Below are positions 8,829 to 16,984 of a stretch of DNA of 64,000 nt, piece by piece. The stretch is taken from contig DJLT01000120.1 of assembly GCA_002435145.1 (NCBI GenBank), positions 1 through 64,000 on the forward strand, given 5' to 3'. A program made the position numbers and the translations under genes. The notes beneath the pieces were generated by a model. That model ran no database searches, was not told where the DNA came from, and was given only the letters and a program-made list of their open reading frames with translations. The DNA comes from Neptuniibacter sp. UBA6509. Lineage in GTDB: Bacteria; Pseudomonadota; Gammaproteobacteria; Pseudomonadales; Balneatricaceae. Every line of letters starts with the position of its first letter. The stretch's first letter is position 1.

Positions 8829-10325
8829 TTACTCTTCGTCAGCTGCTTGGTTAAGCAGGTACTGAGTCAATAGAGGAACACAGCGACCGGTAGCGCCTTT
8901 CGCTTTGCCACCACTGTGCCATGCAACACCCGCGATATCTAAGTGCGCCCAACGGTATTCAGTAGTGAAGCGTGAAAGGAAGCAGGCTGCTGTAATTGTG
9001 CCGCCAGGACGGCCGCCAATGTTAGCGATATCTGCAAAGTTTGAATCTAGCTGCTCTTGGAATTCATCCCAAAGAGGTAGCTGCCAAGCTTTATCTGATG
9101 CTTGATTACCTGCTTCAATCAATTCCTTTGCGAGATCATCATGTTTAGTCAATACGCCTGTAGCGTGGTGACCTAGTGCGATAATACAAGCGCCGGTTAA
9201 TGTTGCGATATCAACCACTGATGCAGGTTCAAAACGACCAGCATAAGTTAGGGCGTCACAAAGAACTAAGCGGCCTTCGGCATCAGTGTTAAGGATCTCG
9301 ACAGTCTGACCAGACATGGTTGTTACTATATCGCCAGGCTTTGTCGCGTTACCACTTGGCATATTCTCTGCCGCTGCAACAATACCGACTACATTGATAG
9401 GTAACGCCATTTCGCTGATGGATGTCATAGCACCGAATACACTGGCAGCGCCACACATGTCGTATTTCATCTCGTCCATACCAGCGCCTCCTTTAAGGGA
9501 GATGCCGCCTGTATCAAATGTGATACCTTTGCCGACAAGTACATGTGGTTTTTCACCTTCAGGTCCGCCTTTGTATTCCATAACAATAAGCTTTGAAGGT
9601 TCAACACTGCCGACACCGACAGATAGTAGGCAGTGCATGCCTAACTCTTTCATCTCATCTTCGTCAACAATCGTTGCTGTTAGCGCGTCAAATTCGTCGT
9701 CCAGTTCAAGTGCTTGGTCAGCAAGATAAGTCGGTGTACAGATGTTTCCGGGCAGGTTGCCTAGGTCACGAGCTAAGCTCATGCCGTTAACAATGGCTGT
9801 GCCATCTAGTAGGGCTGTTTCCGCTAGGTCTGAGTTTTCTTCACTAATAAGCAGAGAGATCTGTTCTAATTTAAGAGGGTCTGCCTTTTTACTTTTGGTT
9901 TCGTCATATTTGTAAAGTTCAGCACCGCTCCATTCAACTAAGTGACGAAGTTGACGGTATTGATCAGGGTCATCAGACAGTACGCAATCAACAGCAAAAA
10001 CCGCATTTTTAACGGCTGTGCTTTTGATGATACCCATTGCAGCAGTTACCGTTTTACGCAAATTACGGTTATTTCGTTCGTCTTCTTTACCAAAGCCAAG
10101 AAGAAGAACACGTTTTGCAGCTAACCCCGGTACTTTATGTAAAAGTAATGTTTCTGCATTTTTACCACTGATGTCGCCACCTTGAAGGATATCAGTGATA
10201 TAACCAGAGCTGGCTTCATCGGCTAATTTAGCGGCAGGGGATAACGTTGTATCTGCTTCTACTGCGATGATAAGGCATTCTGTTTCTAGTGATGCGATAT
10301 CACCGTTTACAATTTCAAAATCCAT
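8829..10325 (-). CDS. pepA: Cytosol (leucyl) aminopeptidase PepA
   Basis: PepA is a hexameric two-metal M17 aminopeptidase of the cytoplasm; in E. coli it also binds DNA in Xer recombination and carAB control. The signature NTDAEGRL lies near residue 345 and the upstream metal/substrate motif GKGITFDTGG near residue 263. I choose the ATG at 10325, which has GGAG seven bases upstream and gives 498 residues; an in-frame upstream start at 10367 would add 14 unconserved residues. holC follows after 12 bp and lptF is divergent. Confidence 0.96.
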   Translation of the reverse strand: MDFEIVNGDIASLETECLIIAVEADTTLSPAAKLADEASSGYITDILQGGDISGKNAETLLLHKVPGLAAKRVLLLGFGKEDERNNRNLRKTVTAAMGIIKSTAVKNAVFAVDCVLSDDPDQYRQLRHLVEWSGAELYKYDETKSKKADPLKLEQISLLISEENSDLAETALLDGTAIVNGMSLARDLGNLPGNICTPTYLADQALELDDEFDALTATIVDEDEMKELGMHCLLSVGVGSVEPSKLIVMEYKGGPEGEKPHVLVGKGITFDTGGISLKGGAGMDEMKYDMCGAASVFGAMTSISEMALPINVVGIVAAAENMPSGNATKPGDIVTTMSGQTVEILNTDAEGRLVLCDALTYAGRFEPASVVDIATLTGACIIALGHHATGVLTKHDDLAKELIEAGNQASDKAWQLPLWDEFQEQLDSNFADIANIGGRPGGTITAACFLSRFTTEYRWAHLDIAGVAWHSGGKAKGATGRCVPLLTQYLLNQAADEE

Positions 10326-10551
10326 GTTGGCTCCAACTTGAGTCGCGTTAGCGTCTGAACAAGACATTGTCTGCGGATTAAAGGATAATGCTGGATACTA
10401 TATAGCTGAGTGACCCGATACTAAATAAGTTTTAGTATTCGTTTTCATATATAAGGGCCCAGCTGGTTTATAACAATCCGCTTTGTTTAATGTTTATGCC
10501 GCATAATATAAACCATTTTTGTGTCGGTAACAGTTATCGCAAGGACATAGA

Positions 10552-11670
10552 GTGATCGTTTTTCGTTATTTAGCACGTGAAGTGCTGTTGAGTATGCTCG
10601 CTGTGAGCTCTGTTCTACTTGTCATTATTATGAGTGGGCGTTTTGTTAAGTATCTATCTAAGGCCGCGGTTGGGGAGTTAGACGCAAGTGTTTTGTTCTC
10701 TATCATGCTCTATCGCCTTCCTGGCTTTCTTGAATTAATCCTTCCTTTAGGTTTATTTCTCGGCTTTTTGCTGGGTTATGGGCGTTTGTATCTTGAAAGT
10801 GAGATGACTGTACTTGAGGCCTGCGGTATGAGTCGTCGACGTCTTATTGCGTATTCGACCGGGCCCGCGTTATTAGTTGCATTGGTTGTGGGTGGTTTAT
10901 CAACCGTTGTATCACCTTTTGGTGCATCTGAAACCAATAAGATTTTTGATCAGCAGGAAAATCGTAGTGAGCTCGAAAGTCTGGTTCCGGGGCGTTTTCA
11001 AAGCCAAGAGTCTAGTAGTCGGGTCATATATACGGATTCAGTGGGTAAAGATGGCCAATTAGGCATGATCTTTATGGCCGATCGTAATAAAAGCACTAAA
11101 CGTGTACAAATTACGCTGGCGCAAAGTGGTAATACATTAACGGATGTTGAGCGTGATCAGCGCTTTCTTGTTTTAGCCGATGGTTATCGTTATGAGGGTA
11201 ATCCAGGTTTAGGGGATTATGTTGAGTTAGGGTTTGATAATTACGGAACAGAAATTGAACGTAAAAACAGAGAAATACGCTATGACAACGTTGAGGCGTT
11301 GCCAACATCTGAGCTATGGCAATCTAAAGAACCTAGTCATCAAGCACAGTTGAATTGGCGTTTGTCTTTGCCTGTATTAGCTATGGTTGTTATGTTGTTA
11401 GCGGTACCTTTAAGTCGAGTGAATCCACGACAGGGGCGTTTCGCACGTTTAGTTCCTTCGATTTTAATCTATCTCATGTATATCTCTATTTTGAGTAGTG
11501 TGACAAGCGATGTTAGCGAAGGTGATAAAAGTGCCTTTGCTATTTGGATGGTTCATATTGGTTTTATTATTTTGGCCCTAAATATGATTTTATTGGGCGG
11601 TTTTTGGAGTCGCCTTTATAACCAAATACCAGTACCTACTTTACGTTTACTTTGGAAAAAACGTTCATGA
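10552..11670 (+). CDS. lptF: LPS export ABC transporter permease LptF
   Basis: LptF and LptG are the inner-membrane permeases that, with LptB2, extract lipopolysaccharide and pass it along LptC-LptA-LptD. This 372-residue YjgP/YjgQ-family protein shows three N-terminal membrane helices, a large periplasmic beta-jellyroll (about residues 120-260) and three C-terminal helices. It opens with VFRYLAREVLLSM and contains SEMTVLEACGMS, the coupling-helix region. The start is GTG at 10552, preceded by AAGGA. It overlaps lptG by four bases (ATGA). Confidence 0.94.
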   Translation: MIVFRYLAREVLLSMLAVSSVLLVIIMSGRFVKYLSKAAVGELDASVLFSIMLYRLPGFLELILPLGLFLGFLLGYGRLYLESEMTVLEACGMSRRRLIAYSTGPALLVALVVGGLSTVVSPFGASETNKIFDQQENRSELESLVPGRFQSQESSSRVIYTDSVGKDGQLGMIFMADRNKSTKRVQITLAQSGNTLTDVERDQRFLVLADGYRYEGNPGLGDYVELGFDNYGTEIERKNREIRYDNVEALPTSELWQSKEPSHQAQLNWRLSLPVLAMVVMLLAVPLSRVNPRQGRFARLVPSILIYLMYISILSSVTSDVSEGDKSAFAIWMVHIGFIILALNMILLGGFWSRLYNQIPVPTLRLLWKKRS

Positions 11671-12755
11671 AGATACTTGATCTTTACGTTGCTCGGCATG
11701 TTCTAGGCGGTTTTTTTATCGTGCTTTTAGTCGTCGCTGGGTTAGACATGCTGTTTGCATTGGTCGAGGAGATGAAGGATGTTGAAGGGGCTTATACGTT
11801 TAGTGAGGCGCTGAAGTATGTTGCCTTAACGGGCCCTCGTCGTTTGTATGAGTTTATCCCATTATCTAGTCTAATTGGATGTCTATTAGGTTTAGGTATT
11901 CTGGCCTCAAGTTCAGAACTGACGGTGATGCGTGCGGCGGGCATCTCTACATTCGGAATTATTGTAGCCGTTATGAAACCAGTACTTGTGATCATCGTGA
12001 TGGCATTAAGTCTAGGGGAGTTTGTCGTTCCTCATTCTGAACAGAGTGCCCAGAGTCATCGGCAGGTGATGCAGACGGGTAACAGTATTATTAGTGACGC
12101 GAGTCGTGTTTGGCATCGTGATGAGATGACCTTTTTACAGATCAATGCGGTGATTCCTGATGGAACAGTTCGTGGCGTAACGCGTTATGAATTTAATGAT
12201 GATATGACATTAGCACGTGCTAGCTATGCTAAAACGGGACATTATGATGGACAAATGTGGCAGCTTAAAAACATTAGAGAAACCCGTTTCCCTAAGTCTA
12301 GTGATGTTTCTAGCCCAGAGTTAGCTGGATTATCGACAGATTTACTTAAAAAGGAAACTTGGAGTAGTGGTTTAACACCGGAGTTGCTAAAAGTTGTTAT
12401 GGTTAAGCCTGCAAACTTATCGATGTCAGGGTTAGCGTCTTATAGCTCTTATTTGGAAGAGCAAGGTCTTGCATCTTCTCAATACAGGGTGGCATTTTGG
12501 ACAAAGCTTCTACTTCCCGCTGCTGTCTTCGCCTTGGTACTGGTGGCTGTATCTTTTATTTTTGGCCCTTTACGAAGCGTGACTCTAGGTCAACGTTTGA
12601 TTACGGGCATTATTGTCGGACTTACATTTAAGCTTACTCAGGATATTTTAGGGCCAACAAGCGCAGTGTTTGGGTTTTCCCCTTTTATCGCTGTGATGAC
12701 CCCTATTGTTATCTGTACCGCGCTTGGCTTCTGGTTGCTTAATCGGGCGAAGTAA
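11667..12755 (+). CDS. lptG: LPS export ABC transporter permease LptG
   Basis: This is the partner permease of LptF in lipopolysaccharide export. The 362-residue product starts KILDLYVARHVLGGF, typical of LptG, has the coupling segment SSELTVMRAAGIS around residue 90, a periplasmic domain in the middle and three helices at the C-terminus. I place the start at ATG 11667, which overlaps the lptF stop, rather than at TTG 11652. No terminator was seen between it and the lipoprotein gene 106 bp later. Confidence 0.94.
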   Translation: MKILDLYVARHVLGGFFIVLLVVAGLDMLFALVEEMKDVEGAYTFSEALKYVALTGPRRLYEFIPLSSLIGCLLGLGILASSSELTVMRAAGISTFGIIVAVMKPVLVIIVMALSLGEFVVPHSEQSAQSHRQVMQTGNSIISDASRVWHRDEMTFLQINAVIPDGTVRGVTRYEFNDDMTLARASYAKTGHYDGQMWQLKNIRETRFPKSSDVSSPELAGLSTDLLKKETWSSGLTPELLKVVMVKPANLSMSGLASYSSYLEEQGLASSQYRVAFWTKLLLPAAVFALVLVAVSFIFGPLRSVTLGQRLITGIIVGLTFKLTQDILGPTSAVFGFSPFIAVMTPIVICTALGFWLLNRAK

Positions 12756-12861
12756 TGAGTTCCTGATTCTATATATGCTCTTTAAGGCGTGTTTGCTTAT
12801 ATATGAAAACTGTTTTCTAATTTTTGGACTAAGTTTATTTATATAATTACAAGGATGTGTA

Positions 12862-13416
12862 ATGAAAAAAAGACTGTTTAGTATTTTATTTCCTTTTTTT
12901 TTAGTCTTAATGCTTTCAGGGTGTGGGTCGTTAGGTGAAAAGACTTCAAATTTGCAGCTGGTTTTCAGTTCTAGTTATCACTTAGATTTGCCTGTTAGCT
13001 TTTTTCAGAATACTAAAATTGCCAAAGCATCAGATATTATTTTGAAATTTGATGATGAGGCGTATGTGTCATTTGGAATTATAACCCGTGATCTTGAAGG
13101 TTTAGATACTAGCTTTGATCTGTTGTTGTACCCAGAGTTTATATTGGGGGTAAAGGCTCCCCATTCAGTATCTGAACGATCGAAGAAAAAGTTTATTGCT
13201 TCTTATAATGTATATAAATATCGTTTAGGGGGCTTTCATATCGAAAAGAAAGAATTCAATGAGGTATACATATTTCTAGCCAAAGGTGATAACCAGTCTG
13301 TGGCTTTTGTTGTCAATAAAATTGAGCCTTCTCAAGTGCTTGTGATTGATTTTAATGCTGTCAGTGACAGTAGAATGGAAACTATTCTTAAAGGATTAAG
13401 ACATAATGCTGACTGA
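12862..13416 (+). CDS. Uncharacterised lipoprotein
   Basis: I do not recognise this 184-residue protein. It starts MKKRLFSILF, has a hydrophobic stretch and a lipobox LSGC with Cys21 as the lipidation site; the next residue is Gly, so the +2 rule predicts outer-membrane sorting. The mature part is mostly predicted beta-type with many aromatic residues. The coding region is visibly richer in A+T than lptFG. Its end overlaps the next ORF by 11 bp, which suggests coupled translation. Function unknown. Confidence 0.75.
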   Translation: MKKRLFSILFPFFLVLMLSGCGSLGEKTSNLQLVFSSSYHLDLPVSFFQNTKIAKASDIILKFDDEAYVSFGIITRDLEGLDTSFDLLLYPEFILGVKAPHSVSERSKKKFIASYNVYKYRLGGFHIEKKEFNEVYIFLAKGDNQSVAFVVNKIEPSQVLVIDFNAVSDSRMETILKGLRHNAD

Positions 13417-13744
13417 AAAAGAAAAACGCGATCTGTATGAAATTATTGAGTTCACAATAGGTCGTGATACGTCTATACAGAGAAATATATCATCGTTTAA
13501 TGAGCGCACTGTATTGGCGGTGGAGGAAATGCTTAATGAAATTTCCCGGTGTAATGGAAGTATGAAAGAGCTCATTGTGAATTTAGTATCTGGATCATCC
13601 ATTCTTGCAAAAGGGTGGCTAAAACGATCATTGAACGAATTTAATCGGATGCTCAAATATAAACAGGCAGCGCTTAATGGTTATGGTTGCATGGTAAGTG
13701 TTAAAAGCTATTGGAAAAATGCAATTATTGTCACCACAATCTAA
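13406..13744 (+). CDS. Small hypothetical protein coupled to the lipoprotein
   Basis: This 112-residue ORF starts inside the end of the lipoprotein gene. The N-terminal 60 residues are charged and helical (LTEKEKRDLYEIIEFTIGRD), the C-terminal part is basic with KGWLKRSLNEFNRMLKYKQ, and no signal peptide or membrane helix is evident. I do not recognise the family. It could be a real partner of the lipoprotein or a remnant of a longer gene. The strand, overlap and similar A+T-rich composition favour a real gene. Confidence 0.5.
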   Translation: MLTEKEKRDLYEIIEFTIGRDTSIQRNISSFNERTVLAVEEMLNEISRCNGSMKELIVNLVSGSSILAKGWLKRSLNEFNRMLKYKQAALNGYGCMVSVKSYWKNAIIVTTI

Positions 13745-13824
13745 GAAAAATGCGAATATGCCCCGTAGTGCCCACTGAGAAAGTCAGGGACTTGTTCGCA
13801 GGTTCCCTAATTTAATGGCGTGCC

Positions 13825-14283
13825 TTATTCCAAAACCTTAGCGTTCTTGGGCAGCTCAACCACATGAGTACCTGATGCTAGATCATGCCATGTCATTTTC
13901 TGTTTATTGATAAACATCCATAAAAAACCTGCTCCTGCGGCTCCGATGGAAAATATGCCTACTATGTAGCGTAGTAAGCATTGGCTGAAATTAAGACGAT
14001 TCCCTTCTGTTGTTTGTACTCTTAGACGCCAAGCTAGCATGCCTAATGTTTGGCCGTTGCGCATCCAAAAAAAGGAAAGGAATAGGTAGGTCAATATAAA
14101 TAGGAACGATTGAAATAGAGGTCCTTCGACCGCTTCACCTGCATTAAAAGCGGTTGTCACAATCCCTGTAGCGACCATGAGTAGCGAGATTATCAGTAAC
14201 ATATCGTAGATGAAAGCCCCTAAACGTTTCATTGGGCTGGCTGTTTTTACATCTGAATAGGTTTCTTTAAAAGGTCGAGTCAT
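13825..14283 (-). CDS. RDD-family membrane protein
   Basis: The 152-residue protein has the RDD pattern: an early MKRLGAFIYDMLLIISLLMVA segment with Arg and Asp in the first helix, a second helix FQSFLFILTYLFLSFFWM, the GQTLGMLAWRLRVQ motif typical of the family, and a third helix at RYIVGIFSIGAAGAGFLWMF. RDD proteins are small inner-membrane proteins, some linked to cation or proton transport. The gene is separated by 111 bp from the upstream YeeE/YedE gene on the same strand. Substrate unknown. Confidence 0.82.
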   Translation of the reverse strand: MTRPFKETYSDVKTASPMKRLGAFIYDMLLIISLLMVATGIVTTAFNAGEAVEGPLFQSFLFILTYLFLSFFWMRNGQTLGMLAWRLRVQTTEGNRLNFSQCLLRYIVGIFSIGAAGAGFLWMFINKQKMTWHDLASGTHVVELPKNAKVLE

Positions 14284-14394
14284 AAAAATCTACTGTGTTT
14301 AATTCTTGAATAAAGTTGAGTTGTTATCAACAAACGGGTTGGTGCCGTTAAAGTGAGCTAGTTTAAGGCTTAGGCATCTGATGTCTAGAATTTA

Positions 14395-15636
14395 TCAGCA
14401 CGCACTGCGTGTTGATGTATTTGCATCTAACTTAAACAGAGGTCTTAAGTAACTTCCAAGGTAACTTCCTGCGAATGCGGATATTAACCAAAGCCAACCG
14501 TGTAAGCTGCCAGAGGCAATGCCACCAAAATAGGCACCGATATTACAGCCAAATGCTATGGTGGCGCCATAGCCAAGCATTAATCCGCCTAGAATTGCTG
14601 CGACCCAGTGAAGTAAAGGTAAACGCCATTCAAAGGAGAATTTACCTGCTAGTGAGGCGGCTAAAAATGCACCCAGAAGTACGCCGGCATTCATTACAGA
14701 ATTAACATCGCTGGTCAGCGCCTCACCTAAAGCGGTTTCGCGTCCTGGTTGTAGCCAATAGGTCCAGAAATCGAGCTCAAGTTCTATTTCGAGTAACATC
14801 GCGAGTTTAGCGCCCCATAGGGGGTAAGCGACGGCAACAGCCCAAGGTCGTCCTGTGAGAGCAAGCGTCACAAAGTTGAGTATTGCTAATGCAACCGCTC
14901 CCCATATAAATGGCCACGGGCCTTGAAGATAGCGTCGCCAATTACTTAAATTATTAAAGGTGGACTCACTTTCAATAGCGCCATGTGTTCGTTTCTCTAG
15001 CCATATGGTAAAAGCTGCTATCAGAGAAAAGATTAATAGGTTAATAATAATGGCGCTGGTGATGCCGGCTGTATCAATTAAAGAAACGGGAGCTAACTGA
15101 GGCAGTTGCATCCACCATTCGTAATCGGCAGTTGCCCATAACCCTCCAGCGATGAAGCCGATGATGCTGGGAATTGCGCGAAATTGCCCACCGCCTGCGT
15201 GGTATAGATTACCTGAAGCGCATCCGTTACCTAATTGCATACCAATACCAAAGATAAAAGCACCAATGATGACGGAAAATCCTAGTGGGCGTGTGTAGCC
15301 ACGAACTTCTTCACCGAAGAGTTCGCCTGCGCCGAGTGCTGGGAAGAATAAACAGACCGCGACAGCGAGCATCAGCATCTGTGCTCTGAGCCCTTGGCCA
15401 CGGCGATTGATGATGAAATTTCGCCAAGCAGTAGTGAAACCAAATGAGGCATGGAAAAGTGTCAGCCCAAGTAGCCCTCCGACTAGCATGAGCCACATAT
15501 GCTTGCTCGATTCATATGTATATAGCCAAAAAAGGCTATAGGTGAAGAGGCTGGCGGCAATTAGAGTGATCGTGGATTTATTCTTAATGGAAGAAATCAA
15601 CTTTACTTCTTTAGGGGGCGTTTTCACGCTATTCAT
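14395..15636 (-). CDS. YeeE/YedE (TsuA-like) sulfur-compound transporter
   Basis: This roughly 413-residue polytopic inner-membrane protein has the YeeE/YedE duplicated fold with two cysteine-containing pore motifs, GNGCASGNLYHAGGG and FGCNIGAYFGGIASGS. In TsuA of Spirochaeta and E. coli YeeE, such cysteines pass thiosulfate across the membrane. About nine or more membrane helices are visible. I prefer ATG 15636 to the TTG at 15642. No TusA-like protein is adjacent, so thiosulfate as substrate is inferred from the family; related members have been tied to selenium or other sulfur species. Confidence 0.85.
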   Translation of the reverse strand: MNSVKTPPKEVKLISSIKNKSTITLIAASLFTYSLFWLYTYESSKHMWLMLVGGLLGLTLFHASFGFTTAWRNFIINRRGQGLRAQMLMLAVAVCLFFPALGAGELFGEEVRGYTRPLGFSVIIGAFIFGIGMQLGNGCASGNLYHAGGGQFRAIPSIIGFIAGGLWATADYEWWMQLPQLAPVSLIDTAGITSAIIINLLIFSLIAAFTIWLEKRTHGAIESESTFNNLSNWRRYLQGPWPFIWGAVALAILNFVTLALTGRPWAVAVAYPLWGAKLAMLLEIELELDFWTYWLQPGRETALGEALTSDVNSVMNAGVLLGAFLAASLAGKFSFEWRLPLLHWVAAILGGLMLGYGATIAFGCNIGAYFGGIASGSLHGWLWLISAFAGSYLGSYLRPLFKLDANTSTRSAC

Positions 15637-15770
15637 AGGCAACGTCGTCGTATAGCGTCAAATGGGTCTAGTAAATTTATAAAGTTTCTTGAAAAAATAA
15701 GTGGTTATTATATCACCAATAGAAAGCTTTTTTTAATGAAAAAAATTGGGTTTACTTAGTGCTAGACATG

Positions 15771-15795
15771 AAAAAGGCGATCTATTGATCGCCTT
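15771..15795 (-). terminator. Terminator of the Sel1-repeat gene
   Basis: On the minus strand a perfect 9-bp stem AAGGCGATC/GATCGCCTT with a 4-base loop runs into five T residues, 23 bp after the stop codon at 15818. Confidence 0.82.
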
Positions 15796-15817
15796 ATTAT
15801 CTAACAGTCGCTGAGTA

Positions 15818-16615
15818 TTACTCGCCGATATATTCTTTACGGTATTCCATTGCGAGCTCTTTGGCTTCTGCGAGTTCGCTGTCATTTAACTTCATGACTA
15901 AGCGCTTCTCTATTTCGACCGCTGTACGGTTACCTAACTCTGCTGCGTTGTGCATCCACGCATAAGCTAAGATATTTGTATTTTGATCAGTTTGAGAACC
16001 GTGGCTGTTTGAATATAGCGTGCCCAAGAAAAACATCGCATCCGTATGGCCTTGTTGAGCAGCTTTTCGATACCAGCGTTCTGCTTCGGCGAAGTCTTGA
16101 TCGACGCCCGTACCAAAATTATAGCTACGACCGATATTATGTTGAGCAGCAACAAGTCCTTGGTCAGCAGCTTTTAGGTACCATTGAATGGCTTGATCAG
16201 GGCTACGCGGCATGCCGTATCCAAACTCAGCCATTGTTCCCAATCTATTTTGTGCTACTGAATCGCCAGCTTCTGCTGCGGGACGGACAGTTTCCAGCTC
16301 TTTAACATACTCTATATGCTTAATTGCACGTAGGCTATTAACACTTCCCATGTGCCCCTTTGAAGCGCCTCGTTTGTAGTAACGTAGTGCTTTCTTCTTA
16401 TCTTGGTCAACGCCCCAGCCATTTTCATACATCTGGCCGACCATATTTAAGGCTTCAGGGTTGCCTTCTTTAGCGAGGGTATTTAGCTCTTCAAATGCAG
16501 TGGCGTAGTCTTTTTTGTCAAAAGCTAGAGTGCCTTTGCCTAGATCTGATGCCATAAGTTCAGTTGCACTGATGCTTAGTATTAAGCTTGCTGCTAAAAG
16601 AATCTGTTTCTTCAT
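15818..16615 (-). CDS. Periplasmic Sel1-like repeat protein
   Basis: The 265-residue protein starts with a signal peptide (MKKQILLAASLILS, probable cleavage after LMAS). The rest is made of about five Sel1-type TPR-like helical repeats with the usual A-x-x-x-L-G-x-x-Y-x-x-G-x-G-V pattern, for example NMVGQMYENGWGVDQD and NIGRSYNFGTGVDQD. Such proteins are scaffolds for protein-protein contacts in the envelope or periplasm. It is transcribed alone, divergent from the c-di-GMP gene. Partner unknown. Confidence 0.85.
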   Translation of the reverse strand: MKKQILLAASLILSISATELMASDLGKGTLAFDKKDYATAFEELNTLAKEGNPEALNMVGQMYENGWGVDQDKKKALRYYKRGASKGHMGSVNSLRAIKHIEYVKELETVRPAAEAGDSVAQNRLGTMAEFGYGMPRSPDQAIQWYLKAADQGLVAAQHNIGRSYNFGTGVDQDFAEAERWYRKAAQQGHTDAMFFLGTLYSNSHGSQTDQNTNILAYAWMHNAAELGNRTAVEIEKRLVMKLNDSELAEAKELAMEYRKEYIGE

Positions 16616-16984
16616 CGATTGTTGCCCACGTAAATTTTAGTTAGGGGTCGAGAGAGGTCGACAATTATAACCATATTGAATGAAAATTGTTGATACCTTA
16701 GTCGGAATACTCAATAACTTTCTGTTTTCGGCGTATTATATGTATTTATATTAGGCAATGCTAATCTTTAATGAGTTCATCAACTTTTTGCAAGAAAAGA
16801 TTAGTTTATATGTTTTATCGTTCGGTTTTTTGAAAAGGGAAATATTTCAAAGAGCGAAATCGGGTGCTTTAACTTATAGAAAACACTATGGTTGAGGGGA
16901 TTGATGGACCATATCAATGTTTGTTGGTTATAGGATATATATAATCGACTATGCTCTATATTTGACTATTAAAAGTTGTATTCT
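16616..16984. other. Divergent intergenic region upstream of the CBS-PAS-GGDEF-EAL gene
   Basis: This 369-bp AT-rich region should hold promoters for the Sel1 gene (minus) and the sensor gene (plus). A TATAAT hexamer lies at 16940-16945, 40 bp before the plus-strand start, without a well-spaced -35. A direct repeat of GGTCGA occurs near 16646-16660. No coding region was found. Confidence 0.4.
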
